From Streptomyces camponoticapitis (lineage in GTDB: Bacteria > Actinomycetota > Actinomycetes > Streptomycetales > Streptomycetaceae), in contig NZ_BMMV01000010.1 in the NCBI RefSeq assembly GCF_014646115.1, positions 186,001 to 250,000 on the forward strand: a stretch of 64,000 nt of DNA, in the 5' to 3' direction. Made by a program: the position numbers and the translations under genes. The first letter of the stretch is position 1, and each line of letters opens with the position of its first letter. Positions 8,263 through 17,266 of the stretch are shown here, one piece after another. The notes below the pieces were generated by a model. The model was not told where the DNA came from and did not search any database. It saw only the letters and a program-made list of their open reading frames with translations.

Positions 8263-9772
8263 GACGAATGATGAGGGAACGGCACCGGCGATGACGTTGA
8301 CAGATGACGGGACCACGCTCGGCGAGAGCGGGCCGGACGCCGCGTACGGCCCCGGAATCGACCCCGAGCGCATGGCCGTCTGCCTGGCCGTGCTCGACGA
8401 GCTGGACAAGCTGGACGTCGACCACCCCGACGCGGTGGCCGTCCGCCGCGCCACCGCCGGGATCTACCGGACCGTCAAACAGCGCCGCCGCCAGGAGCGT
8501 CGGGCGGCGAAGACCGCCAACGACAAGGCGGTCACCGAGGCGACCGCCACCGGATCCGCCGAGCGGATCGACGACGAGACGCAGGGCCTGCTGCCGTCGT
8601 CCTCGGTCGCCGGTGAGATCGCCGGAATCCTCCAGCGGCCGCGCTCCTGCTACATCTGCAAGACCCGCTACGTCGAGGTCGACGCGTTCTACCACCAGCT
8701 GTGCCAGGCATGCGCCGCGGAGAACCGGGCCCGCCGGGACGCCCGCACGGATCTCGCCGGCAAGCGCGCCCTGCTCACCGGGGGCCGCGCGAAGATCGGT
8801 ATGTACATCGCGCTGCGGCTGTTGCGCGACGGCGCACACACCACCATCACCACCCGCTTCCCGAACGACGCGATCCGCCGCTTCAAGGCGATGGACGACA
8901 GCGCCGACTGGATCCACCGCCTCAAGATCGTCGGCATAGATCTGCGTGACCCGGCCCAGGTCGTCGCCCTCGCCGACTCCGTCGCCGCCGAGGGTCCGCT
9001 GGACATCCTCATCAACAACGCCGCCCAGACCGTACGCCGCTCCCCGGGGGCCTACAGCGAGCTGCTGGCCGCCGAATCCGCGCCGCTGCCCGCAGGGGAA
9101 CTGCCTTCCTCGCACGTCATCGGCGCTTTCGGCAGCGGCGCCCAGGCCGTGCTGCCCGCCGGTGGCGGTGACGCGCTGAGCGCGTCGGAGGTCACCGGTC
9201 TGGCCCTGGTCGGCGGCTCGGCCACGCTCGCCCGTATCGAGGCCGGAACCGCGATCGACGCGGGCGGGCTCGTGCCCGACCTGCACGACACCAACAGCTG
9301 GATCCAGACGGTCTCCGACGTCGATCCGGTGGAGCTCCTCGAAGTCCAACTGTGCAACTCCACCGCGCCGTTCATCCTGATCAGCCGGTTGCGCCCGGCG
9401 ATGGCGGCAGCGGCGGCGGGACGCACGTACGTCGTGAACGTCTCCGCGATGGAGGGCGTCTTCAGCCGCGGCTACAAGGGCGCCGGACACCCGCACACGA
9501 ACATGGCGAAGGCCGCGCTGAACATGCTGACCCGGACCAGCGCGCAGGAGATGTTCGAGTCCGACGGCATCCTGATGACCGCCGTCGACACCGGCTGGAT
9601 CACCGACGAGCGCCCGCACCCGGACAAGATGCGGCTCGCCGAGGAGGGCTTCCACGCCCCGCTCGACCTGATCGACGGTGCCGCCCGCGTCTACGACCCG
9701 ATCGTGCGCGGCCAGCGCGGCGAGGATCTGTACGGCTGTTTCCTCAAGGACTACGCGCCGGCCAACTGGTAG
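8261..9772 (+). CDS. Zinc-ribbon-containing SDR-fold oxidoreductase, catalytic Tyr replaced
   Basis: This 503-aa protein joins an N-terminal module to a short-chain dehydrogenase/reductase fold. Residues 1-125 are charged and mostly helical. C130, C133, C148 and C151 form two CxxC knuckles (CYIC and CQAC) that look like a zinc ribbon. The Rossmann domain begins near residue 165 with TGGRAKIG and continues with D-L-R-D, INNAAQT and the NVSAM strand. The usual YxxxK is present only as TNMAK (T413, K417), so the catalytic Tyr is missing at its normal place. An insertion of about 90 residues follows INNAAQT. GTG 8261 is uncertain; ATG 8291 is in frame. Function unknown; NAD(P) binding is likely, classical SDR chemistry doubtful. 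Confidence 0.82.
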   Translation: MTNDEGTAPAMTLTDDGTTLGESGPDAAYGPGIDPERMAVCLAVLDELDKLDVDHPDAVAVRRATAGIYRTVKQRRRQERRAAKTANDKAVTEATATGSAERIDDETQGLLPSSSVAGEIAGILQRPRSCYICKTRYVEVDAFYHQLCQACAAENRARRDARTDLAGKRALLTGGRAKIGMYIALRLLRDGAHTTITTRFPNDAIRRFKAMDDSADWIHRLKIVGIDLRDPAQVVALADSVAAEGPLDILINNAAQTVRRSPGAYSELLAAESAPLPAGELPSSHVIGAFGSGAQAVLPAGGGDALSASEVTGLALVGGSATLARIEAGTAIDAGGLVPDLHDTNSWIQTVSDVDPVELLEVQLCNSTAPFILISRLRPAMAAAAAGRTYVVNVSAMEGVFSRGYKGAGHPHTNMAKAALNMLTRTSAQEMFESDGILMTAVDTGWITDERPHPDKMRLAEEGFHAPLDLIDGAARVYDPIVRGQRGEDLYGCFLKDYAPANW

Positions 9773-10076
9773 GCCCCGACCGCGGACAGAGGGCGGGGCT
9801 GTCGTCCTGACACTGTCCGGAAGTGACTCACCTCACCGGCCCCATCGAGCGAGCACGCGCTCATTTGGTTAATGTAAGGCGCACGGACGCCACCCCGGGA
9901 CCCACGAAGGTTCCCCGGCCGTCCCGGGCCAGGCCTGCAACCAGGCCACCGCCCCGCCCGAAAACCGGCGCCACCGCGACCGAACTGCCCTTGCCCCCGC
10001 CCCCGTTCGGCGGTCGGCGCCCGGTACGAGTCCGGAGTCGGCGCGCCCGGGGTTACGCGACACAGAGGAGTGCGCG
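9773..10076. other. Intergenic region before the small 56-aa gene
   Basis: About 300 bases without a convincing gene. A weak hairpin (GCCCCG 9773-9778 with CGGGGC 9794-9799) may terminate the SDR transcript. An A/T-richer patch near 9866-9880 (TTTGGTTAATGTAAGG) could hold a promoter, but no clear -35/-10 pair was found. Confidence 0.35.
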
Positions 10077-10247
10077 GTGACACCTGACATGGCTCAGCCC
10101 GAGAACAGCCCGTCCGACCGAGGCGGTGAACGGCGCGGACCCGAGAAGCTCCGGAACATCGAGGTGTGGGCCAGGTCCGCACCGATCCGGCTGGCGGGCT
10201 ACGAGGACGACCTCGCGGAACCGCACATCCTCCAGGGCGTCGACTAG
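10077..10247 (+). CDS. Small 56-aa protein (conserved-looking, function unknown)
   Basis: GTG 10077 follows GAGGAG at a normal distance and opens a 57-codon frame ending at TAG 10247. The product has a polar, glutamate-rich N-terminal half (MAQPENSP within it) and a distinctive C-terminal half (RNIEVWARSAPIRLAGYEDD followed by LAEPHILQGVD). There is no signal peptide or membrane segment. The strong ribosome site, third-position G/C bias and ordered hydrophobic pattern argue for a real gene. No modifying enzyme sits beside it, so I do not call it a peptide precursor. I do not recognise the family with certainty. Confidence 0.62.
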   Translation: MTPDMAQPENSPSDRGGERRGPEKLRNIEVWARSAPIRLAGYEDDLAEPHILQGVD

Positions 10248-10403
10248 CAATCACCTCCTCGCACCGCCGGACGGGCCTCCACGCGGCCTGTCCGGCGCTC
10301 GCGTGCGGAGGGGGTCCCCCGTCCGCCGCCCCCGCTTGCGGGGCGGCCCCGGGTCCGGCAGATATGGAGTCATATTCCGGAGGACGAACAGCTGGGAGAC
10401 CCT

Positions 10404-11648
10404 GTGCGACGCCTACCCATTCGCCGGCGGCACGCCGCGTTCGCCGCGCTGTCCGCCGGAATCCTGATCACCGCCGGCTGCGGCGAGGACAGCGTCGGCA
10501 AGGACGGGCGGGCGGCGCGAGCGGCACAGGCGGCGGCGTCCACCAAGGTCACCCTGCTGCCGCTCGGCACATCCGGGCCCGATCCCTTCACCGAGTCGAC
10601 GGCGGCGCCGACGCCTGACGCGGACTCCTCTCCTCCGCCGACGGCCGGGCCCGAGTCCGGCGATCCGAGCGGTCCCACTCCGGGCCCCCGGGCGCCGCGC
10701 TCGATCTCCGGCGCCATCGCCGGGCTCTACGGCGGTACGAAGTCGGTCCCCAGCTGCGACGTCCAGGCGCAGGCCCGCCTCCTGGCCGCGGACCGGGCCA
10801 AGGCCACCGCCTTCGCCCGCGGCGCGGGCGTCGCCCCCGCGTCCGTCCCGACGTTCCTGCGCGGGCTCACCCCCGTCGTACTGCGCGCCGACGTACGCGT
10901 CACGGACCACGGCTACCGGCACGGAGCCGCCACCGCCTACCAGGCCGTACTCCAGAGCGGCACCGCCGTCCTCGTGGACGACCGAGGGCAGCCCAGGGTC
11001 CGCTGCGCAGGCGGAAACCCGCTCCGCCCGGCCACCGGGCGGAGCGACGACGCGGGGCACCAGGGGAAGGCGTGGAGCGGCTACCGGCCCGACCGTGTCG
11101 TCGTGGTCAACCGCAGCACTCGGGTCCTGACCGCCCTGGTGATCGTCGACACCGTCGACAACACCTGGCTGGAACGGAAGACCGGCACCGACGGCAGCCA
11201 GGACAAGAAGCCCCGGGTCCCGCCGCCGTACCCGCCGGACACCGACATCATCGACCCCTCGCTGGAGCCGCCCGCGCCGGACGGCAGCGGCTCGGACAGC
11301 CCGGACCCGGGACGCTCCGAACCGGCCGTCCCGGAGCCCGACGCGTCCGAGAGCGACCGGGCGCCCTCGCCCGACTGCGTTACGCCGGACGCCCCGGAGC
11401 CCGACGAGCCGTGGTCGGAGAGCCTGGTGGACCCGCCCGACTGCTCCACCGCGCCCGAGGAGCCCGACAGCGGTGTGGACCCGGACTACCCCGTCCTGCC
11501 GATGTCCCCGGAGCGGCAGGGCCCCGACGCACCGCTCGAAGGCGACGCCGGCGCGCCGTCCGACGAGGACCTCGCGACGACGGCCGAAGACCTCGTGACG
11601 ACGACGGGCGGGGACGACCCGGCCGGGACGGTCACCCTCCAGGACTGA
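10404..11648 (+). CDS. DUF6777-type secreted lipoprotein
   Basis: This 414-aa lipoprotein starts at GTG 10404, preceded by GGGAG. A short Arg-rich signal (RRLPIRRRH) and lipobox ITAGC place Cys27 as the lipid-modified residue. A Pro/Ser/Thr linker leads to a globular domain from about residue 108 to 230 (AGLYGGTKSVPSCDVQAQ, FLRGLTPVVLRADVRVTDHG, GTAVLVDDRGQPRVRCAGGN), which resembles the DUF6777 family. Two Cys in this domain could form a disulfide. The last ~150 residues are acidic and Pro-rich, probably a disordered extracellular tail. Role unknown. It ends before a candidate terminator. Confidence 0.78.
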   Translation: MRRLPIRRRHAAFAALSAGILITAGCGEDSVGKDGRAARAAQAAASTKVTLLPLGTSGPDPFTESTAAPTPDADSSPPPTAGPESGDPSGPTPGPRAPRSISGAIAGLYGGTKSVPSCDVQAQARLLAADRAKATAFARGAGVAPASVPTFLRGLTPVVLRADVRVTDHGYRHGAATAYQAVLQSGTAVLVDDRGQPRVRCAGGNPLRPATGRSDDAGHQGKAWSGYRPDRVVVVNRSTRVLTALVIVDTVDNTWLERKTGTDGSQDKKPRVPPPYPPDTDIIDPSLEPPAPDGSGSDSPDPGRSEPAVPEPDASESDRAPSPDCVTPDAPEPDEPWSESLVDPPDCSTAPEEPDSGVDPDYPVLPMSPERQGPDAPLEGDAGAPSDEDLATTAEDLVTTTGGDDPAGTVTLQD

Positions 11649-11650
11649 CC

Positions 11651-11691
11651 GGCCGCGCCCGTGGAGCCGTCTCCCGTACGGGCGCCTGGCC
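11651..11691 (+). terminator. Candidate terminator after the DUF6777 lipoprotein gene
   Basis: Complementary arms GCGCCCGT (11655-11662) and ACGGGCGC (11678-11685), extended outside by GGCC/GGCC, lie just after the stop. Moderate strength, without a T-tract. Confidence 0.45.
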
Positions 11692-11736
11692 GGACGACCG
11701 GTCGAGATATCCGACAAATGATGACAGAGTGACTCC

Positions 11737-13845
11737 ATGGTCGATCGGGAAGCGGGGCCCCCGTCGCTGCCCGACGACTGGCCCGCGAAGCCGGAACTGA
11801 GCCTGTCCCTCAACGGCATGGGCTGCTTCGACTGTGATCTGGCCAGCGGACTGCTCCATCTGGACCGGGTCGCGCTGGAGATCCTCGATCTGCGCGCGGA
11901 CGAATACGACGGCACCCGGGACATGGTCCTGGAGCGTCTGCCGCCCGGCGAGCGCACCCGGCTCAACGACGTCGTCGGGGAGGCGATCAACGGCGGCGGC
12001 GAGAGTTACGGTGCCTACTTCCGTGTCCGGCGCCGTAACGGCACCATGCGCTGGACCCACTCGCAGGGCTCCGTCCACCGCGACGGGGCCGGCCACCCCA
12101 GGCGTCTCATCGGCATCGTCCGCGACGCGACGCAGGAGCTCGCCGACTCGATGGCACGGCTCGAACTCGACGAGGAGCGCCGGCGGCGGACCAGTGTCGT
12201 CGAGGGCGCGACGGCCGCCCTCGCCCACGCCAGAACGGTCCAGGACGTCATCGACGCACTGAAGGAGTCCGACGGCCTCGAACACCTCGGCGCCTCCAGC
12301 ATGGTGATGGGCCTCCTCGACTCGGGCCGTATCCATCTGGTCGCCGAGGGCCCGGAGGGCTCCTTCGTGCCGGGGACGCGGATCACACGGGTGGACGAGG
12401 AGTACCCGATGAGCGAGGTGATCCGCACGCTCGCGCCGCGGTTCATCGACTCCGAGGAGGACTTCGCCGTCTCCTACCCGGGCCTCTGGCCGCACATCAG
12501 CCATCTCGGCATCACCTCGGCGGCCTATCTGCCGCTGATCGCGCAGGGCCGCCCCATCGGGGCCATCGGGCTCCTCTACGGCGACAAGACCGGCTTCACC
12601 ACCGAGGACCGCAACCTGCTGGTCGCCCTCGTCAGCGGCATCGCGCAGAGCCTCCAGCGCGCCGTCCTCTTCGAGCAGGAGCACGACCTCGCCGAAGGGC
12701 TCCAGCAGGCGATGCTGCCGCGCCGGATCCCGGCCGTGGCGGGCGGGGAGATCGCCGTCCGCTACCGCTCGGCCCGGCTCGGCAGGGACATCGGCGGTGA
12801 CTGGTACGACGTCATCCCGCTGCCGGGCGGCCGGGTCGGCGCCGTCATCGGAGACGTACAGGGTCATGACACCGACGCCGCGGTGGTGATGGGACAGCTG
12901 CGGATCGTGCTGCGGGCGTACGCGGCCGAGGGCCACACCCCGGCGACCGTGATGGCGAGGGCCTCGGTCTTCCTGCACGAACTCGACACCGACCGCTTCG
13001 CGACCTGTATCTACGCGGAGGCGGACCTGGCCACGGGCGTCATCCGGATGGTCCGAGCCGGCCATGTCGACCCGATGATCCGGGACAGCGACGGCAGTTG
13101 CCGCCGGCTGCCCGCGGAGGGCGGACTGCCGCTCGGGCTCTCGGCGGAGTTCGGCCGGCTCGACTACCCCGTGAACACCGTCGAGCTGGATCCCGGCCAG
13201 ATGCTGGTCCTCTACACCGACGGGCTGGTCGAGATGCCCGGCGCCGATCTCGACGAAGGCATGCAGAAACTGTCCGGGATGATCGCGGACGGTCCGCGCG
13301 ACCCCCAGGAGCTGGCCGACCAGCTCTGCGCCGCGGTGGACGAGTGGGGCGGCGTGGACGACGTCGCCGTCCTGCTGATGCGCAGACGGGGCGCGTACGC
13401 GGGCAGGACCGGCGGCAGGCTCCAGCAGCACGTCGGGCAGAACGAACCCGAGGAGCTGTCGTCGGCCCGTCACATGGTCCGCGCGGCCGTACGGGCCTGG
13501 GGCGCGCAGGACCGCTCGGACGACATCGAGCTGGTGGCCGACGAGCTGATGACCAACGCCCTGACCCACACCGACGGCGACGCGATCGTGACCGTCCGGG
13601 TGCTGTCCAGGGTGGAGCGGCGGCTGCGGCTGGAGGTCGAGGACTGGTCGAGCGCGCTGCCGCGGATCCGGGACGCGGGGGAGACGGGGGTCTCGGGGCG
13701 CGGACTGGTCCTGGTGGACGTCCTGTCGGACGAATGGGGTGTGGAGTCCCGCGGCAGCGGCAAGTGCGTCTGGGCCGAGTTCGTCATCTCGCCCCGGGTG
13801 GAGCCGGAGGACTCCCCCGACTCTCTGGCGGAGCGGTACGGCTGA
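11737..13845 (+). CDS. PAS-GAF-PP2C (SpoIIE-type) phosphatase with HATPase kinase domain
   Basis: This 702-aa cytoplasmic regulator has four modules in order. A PAS fold (about 22-130; RRRNGTMRWTHSQGSV) and a GAF domain (about 150-315) lead into a PP2C/SpoIIE serine phosphatase (about 340-555). The phosphatase keeps metal ligands in DIGGDWYDV, GDVQGH and the GGVDDVAVL end. An RsbW-like HATPase domain (about 575-690; ELVADELMTNALTH N-box and SGRGLVLVD G-box) closes the protein. Such proteins control anti-sigma/anti-anti-sigma partner switching by removing and adding phosphate on STAS proteins. No partner gene is adjacent, so its target is elsewhere. There is no membrane segment. Confidence 0.9.
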   Translation: MVDREAGPPSLPDDWPAKPELSLSLNGMGCFDCDLASGLLHLDRVALEILDLRADEYDGTRDMVLERLPPGERTRLNDVVGEAINGGGESYGAYFRVRRRNGTMRWTHSQGSVHRDGAGHPRRLIGIVRDATQELADSMARLELDEERRRRTSVVEGATAALAHARTVQDVIDALKESDGLEHLGASSMVMGLLDSGRIHLVAEGPEGSFVPGTRITRVDEEYPMSEVIRTLAPRFIDSEEDFAVSYPGLWPHISHLGITSAAYLPLIAQGRPIGAIGLLYGDKTGFTTEDRNLLVALVSGIAQSLQRAVLFEQEHDLAEGLQQAMLPRRIPAVAGGEIAVRYRSARLGRDIGGDWYDVIPLPGGRVGAVIGDVQGHDTDAAVVMGQLRIVLRAYAAEGHTPATVMARASVFLHELDTDRFATCIYAEADLATGVIRMVRAGHVDPMIRDSDGSCRRLPAEGGLPLGLSAEFGRLDYPVNTVELDPGQMLVLYTDGLVEMPGADLDEGMQKLSGMIADGPRDPQELADQLCAAVDEWGGVDDVAVLLMRRRGAYAGRTGGRLQQHVGQNEPEELSSARHMVRAAVRAWGAQDRSDDIELVADELMTNALTHTDGDAIVTVRVLSRVERRLRLEVEDWSSALPRIRDAGETGVSGRGLVLVDVLSDEWGVESRGSGKCVWAEFVISPRVEPEDSPDSLAERYG

Positions 13846-13970
13846 AGGGCCGCGAAGGGTGCGGGGTATTACAGTGATGCTAACTGAACGTATCTGTTTG
13901 GTGCTTGACCGTAACCGACCGTCGGCGATTGACGTGCCGTCTCCGCCCCTCCCCGAGACATGAGGACCCC

Positions 13971-16124
13971 TTGACCACCGAGCTGCTGGCACCTCTCGAT
14001 CTGGCCTTCTGGCATCTCGAATCCCCGGACCATCCGATGCACCTCGGCGCGCTCGCCGTCTTCGAGCCGGTGCGGGACCACCCGGCGGCAGGCGCGCGGA
14101 CCCGTCCCGGCGACGAGGCGCTGCTGGAACTGCTCGCCACTCGCGCGGCGGCCGTCCCCCGGCTCAGGATGCGGGTACGGGACGTGCTGCTGCCCGTGGG
14201 CGGCGCGGCCTGGAGCGTGGACAAGGAGTTCGACGTACGCAGCCACGTCCGGCACCTGGAACTGCCCCCCGGGGACTTCGCGGAGGAGACCGCGCGGCTG
14301 GCCGGGGAGCTGATGGAACGGCCGCTGGAACGTGGCATCCCGCCCTGGGAGATGTACCTCCTGACGGGCGGCCCCGCGCCGGACGACACGTCCGGCGGGC
14401 GGCGGCCCTTCGCCGTACTCGTGAAACTGCACCACGCGCTCGCGGACGGCATGCGCGCGGTGGCCATCGGCGCCGGGATCTTCGACCAGATCGCCGACGC
14501 GCGCGCCGCCGGCGCCCGCCGGGCGCAGCCCGCGCCGCCCCGGTCCTGGCTGCCCGGGCCCTGGCAGGTGGCCGACATGGCGCGGGACCGGATCGGGGAG
14601 CTGGGCAGGGCGCTCGGGATCGGCGCGTCGGTCGTCCGCGCCAGCCGGCTCGACCTGCGCGGCACGCCCGCCCTCACCGCGGGCTCCAGCGGCACGCGGC
14701 GGCTGGCCACCGCCGTGCTCGCGCTGGAGGACGTACGACAGGTGCGCAAGGAGCACGGCGGCACGGTCAACGACGTCCTGCTCGCCACCGTGGCGGGCGC
14801 GCTGCGGCGCTGGATGCTGGAGCGGGGCGAACGGCTGCCGGGCGGCGAATCCGACCCGCGCGCCCTGGTGCCGGTCTCGGGGCGGCGGCCGAGCCGGGCC
14901 CGGCACGGCAGTGGCGCGGGCGGCGGCTCAGGTTCGGGCAACATGCTCTCCGCGTACCTCGTGGGCCTGCCCGTCTCCGAGCCGGACGCGCGGGCGCGGC
15001 TGACGGCGGTGCGGCGGGTCATGGACCGCAACAAGAAGGACGGTCCGTCGCGCGGCGCGGGGGCGCTGGCCGTGATCGCCGGCCAACTGCACCCCCTGGC
15101 GCACCGGCTCGGCGCGCCGATCGCGTCCAACGCGGCCCGGATCCTCTTCGACGTCCTGGTGACGAGCGTGCCCCTGCCACGCGCGACGCTCTCGTTCGGC
15201 GGCTGCCCGCTGCACGAGATCTACCCGATGGCACCGCTGGCACGGGGCCAGTCCCTGGCCGTGGGCCTGACCACTTACGGCGGCCAGGTCCACGTGGGCC
15301 TGGTGGCCGACGGCAAGGCGGTACCGGACCTGGACGGCCTGGCGAAGAACATGAACGAGGAGCTGGACGAACTGCTCCGCACCACGGCACCGGGGTCGCC
15401 TGCGGCGCGCACGGAACCGGACCTGATCGCCGAACCCCGGTCCCCTGCGCCGACGGCTCGCGTCAAGCGCCCGGCAGCAAGACGGCCGCCCGCGGCACGC
15501 GCCGCCGAACCCGACCCCACGACCAAGCCTGCACGGACGGCCGGCGGGCCTGCGGCGCGAGATGAGGGGTCGGCGGTGGAGCCTGCGGTCGGGACCGCGC
15601 CTGCGGCGCCCGCCCCCGCCGTACCGGCGGTGGCTGCCGCGCGTGCGGCGCGCGATGAGGGGTCCGCCGAACCGGCCTTGGCTGTGGAGCCCGCGGTCGA
15701 GGCCGCGCCTGCGGCGCGTGATGAGCGGCCTAGCGTTCTGGAGTCGGCCACTGATGTGGCGTCCGCCGAACCGGCCTTGGCCGTCGAGCCTGCGGTCGAG
15801 GCCGCGCCTGCCGTACCGGCGGTGGTCGTCGCGCGTGCGGCGCGCGATGAGGGGTCAGCCGAACCGGCGTCGGCTGTGGAGCCCGTGGTCGAGGCCGCGC
15901 CTGCGGCGTCCGCACCCACCACACCGGCGGTGGATGTCGCGCCTGCGGCGGAGGGGCCCGCCCAAGCGGCCTTGGCTGTGGAGCCTGCGGCGCCCGCCCC
16001 CGCCACATCGGCGGTGGTCGTCGCGGCTGCGGCGCGCGATGAGCGGGTTGCCGCTCCGGCTCCGAGTGAGTCGGCCGCGCCCGCCCCCACCCAGCTCGCG
16101 CTCATCGCGGAACCCACCCGATAG
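13971..16124 (+). CDS. WS/DGAT-family acyltransferase with long Ala/Pro-rich repetitive tail
   Basis: This is a wax ester synthase/diacylglycerol acyltransferase-like enzyme of 717 aa, expected to transfer acyl groups from acyl-CoA to an alcohol or diacylglycerol for storage lipid. The active-site motif HHxxxDG is seen as HHALADG at residues 154-160, and NDVLLATVAGALRRW is also typical. TTG 13971 is chosen because GAGGA lies six bases upstream and the protein then begins LLAPLDLAFWHLESPDHPMH, the family's usual start. The catalytic region ends near residue 470; the remaining ~245 residues are low-complexity Ala, Pro, Glu and Val in imperfect repeats, an extra not needed for the fold. A longer GTG start at 13905 is less likely. 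Confidence 0.85.
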   Translation: MTTELLAPLDLAFWHLESPDHPMHLGALAVFEPVRDHPAAGARTRPGDEALLELLATRAAAVPRLRMRVRDVLLPVGGAAWSVDKEFDVRSHVRHLELPPGDFAEETARLAGELMERPLERGIPPWEMYLLTGGPAPDDTSGGRRPFAVLVKLHHALADGMRAVAIGAGIFDQIADARAAGARRAQPAPPRSWLPGPWQVADMARDRIGELGRALGIGASVVRASRLDLRGTPALTAGSSGTRRLATAVLALEDVRQVRKEHGGTVNDVLLATVAGALRRWMLERGERLPGGESDPRALVPVSGRRPSRARHGSGAGGGSGSGNMLSAYLVGLPVSEPDARARLTAVRRVMDRNKKDGPSRGAGALAVIAGQLHPLAHRLGAPIASNAARILFDVLVTSVPLPRATLSFGGCPLHEIYPMAPLARGQSLAVGLTTYGGQVHVGLVADGKAVPDLDGLAKNMNEELDELLRTTAPGSPAARTEPDLIAEPRSPAPTARVKRPAARRPPAARAAEPDPTTKPARTAGGPAARDEGSAVEPAVGTAPAAPAPAVPAVAAARAARDEGSAEPALAVEPAVEAAPAARDERPSVLESATDVASAEPALAVEPAVEAAPAVPAVVVARAARDEGSAEPASAVEPVVEAAPAASAPTTPAVDVAPAAEGPAQAALAVEPAAPAPATSAVVVAAAARDERVAAPAPSESAAPAPTQLALIAEPTR
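15555..16060. repeat. Imperfect internal repeats in the WS/DGAT 3' end
   Basis: Segments encoding variants of EPALAVEPAVEAAPA, VPAVVVARAARDEGSAEPA and similar recur several times with strong DNA similarity. Units are roughly 90-130 bases and vary by insertions, consistent with expansion by unequal exchange. Confidence 0.7.
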
Positions 16125-16230
16125 GTCGGACAATTCCGCCCATCCGAATGCGCACCGGTGGTCTCCCCGACCATCGCACCGGCCGATACCGAGCCGTGCC
16201 TTCACAGCGGACTTCGCTGCACCAAAACTG

Positions 16231-16260
16231 TTGACGCCGCCCCAGTCATCCGATGAATAT
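16231..16260 (+). promoter_or_regulatory. Candidate promoter of the fucose-type operon
   Basis: TTGACG (16231-16236) followed after 17-18 bases by TGAATAT (16254-16260) resembles a vegetative promoter. Its -10 box covers an ATG at 16253, which argues that translation starts at the later ATG 16292. Confidence 0.5.
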
Positions 16261-16291
16261 TCTCGGTGTCAACTTCGGGAGGCACAGCGCA

Positions 16292-17266
16292 ATGCGGCAG
16301 AACACGCTCGGACGCGGCGAGGTCGGCGTATCCGAGCTCTCCTTCGGATCGGCCGGGATCGGCAATCTCTACACCCCAGTCGAACCGGACCAGGCCGCCG
16401 CGGCGGTCGATGCCGCCTGGGACGCGGGTATCCGGTACTTCGACACCGCGCCGCACTACGGTCTCGGTCTCGCCGAACGGCGTGTCGGTGACGCCCTGCG
16501 GTCCCGGCCCCGTGCCGATTACACGCTGTCGACCAAGGTGGGCCGGCTGCTGGAGCCCCTGCCGTTCGCGGACGGCGACGATCTGGACAACGGCTTCGCC
16601 GTGCGCGCCACGCACCGCCGCGTATGGGACTTCAGCGCCGACGGCGTGCGACGGAGCATCGAGGACAGCCTGAGGCGTCTGGGCACCGACCGGATCGACA
16701 CCGTCTATCTGCACGACCCGGACGACCACGTCGCCGAGGCCTTCGGACAGGCGTACCCCGCGCTGGAGCGGCTGCGTGCCGAGGGAGTCGTCGGTGCGAT
16801 CGGTGCCGGGATGAACCAGACCGCCGTGCTCACACGGTTCCTGCGGGACACGGACGTCGACGTCGTCCTGTGCGCCGGCCGCTACACGCTCCTCGACCAG
16901 TCCGCACTCGCCGAACTGCTGCCCGAGGCCGCCGAGCGCGGCCGGAGCGTGGTCGTCGGGGGTGTCTTCAACTCCGGGCTGCTCGCCGACCCGCGCCCGG
17001 GCGCGACGTACGACTACGCGGCCGCCCCGCCCGCGTTCCTGGAGCGCGCCCTGCGCATCAAGTCCGTCGCCGAGCGGCACGGCGTCCCGCTGCGCGCCGC
17101 CGCCATCGCCTACCCGCTGCGTCACCCGGCCGTCGTGAGTGTCCTTGTCGGGACCCGGTCACCCGGCGAGGTCCAGGACGCGGCGGACATGTACGGCCGT
17201 ACAGTCCCCGACGCGCTCTGGGACGAGCTGCGCGCCGAGGGTCTGCTGGAGGGCGACGCCCGATGA
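16292..17266 (+). CDS. Aldo/keto reductase, L-fucose (aldose 1-) dehydrogenase type
   Basis: This 324-aa (alpha/beta)8 NAD(P)-dependent dehydrogenase has the aldo/keto reductase tetrad visible as FDTAPHYG (Asp, Tyr), LSTKVGR (Lys) and YLHDPDD (His). The overall pattern is that of D-threo-aldose/L-fucose 1-dehydrogenases, which oxidise L-fucose to its lactone. ATG 16292 is preferred: GGGAGG sits nine bases upstream and the in-frame ATG at 16253 lies in the promoter. The stop overlaps the next gene's ATG (ATGA). The partner amidohydrolase next door fits hydrolysis of the lactone formed, supporting an oxidative L-fucose (or related deoxy-sugar) route. Confidence 0.85.
   Translation: MRQNTLGRGEVGVSELSFGSAGIGNLYTPVEPDQAAAAVDAAWDAGIRYFDTAPHYGLGLAERRVGDALRSRPRADYTLSTKVGRLLEPLPFADGDDLDNGFAVRATHRRVWDFSADGVRRSIEDSLRRLGTDRIDTVYLHDPDDHVAEAFGQAYPALERLRAEGVVGAIGAGMNQTAVLTRFLRDTDVDVVLCAGRYTLLDQSALAELLPEAAERGRSVVVGGVFNSGLLADPRPGATYDYAAAPPAFLERALRIKSVAERHGVPLRAAAIAYPLRHPAVVSVLVGTRSPGEVQDAADMYGRTVPDALWDELRAEGLLEGDAR

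Noticed and set aside
10077..10247. RiPP precursor peptide call for the 56-aa gene
   Set aside because: No maturase, protease or transporter lies adjacent, and the sequence has no recognisable recognition element or core.
16253..16291. ATG 16253 as start of the aldo/keto reductase
   Set aside because: It lies within the -10 region of the candidate promoter and lacks a ribosome site; ATG 16292 has GGGAGG.
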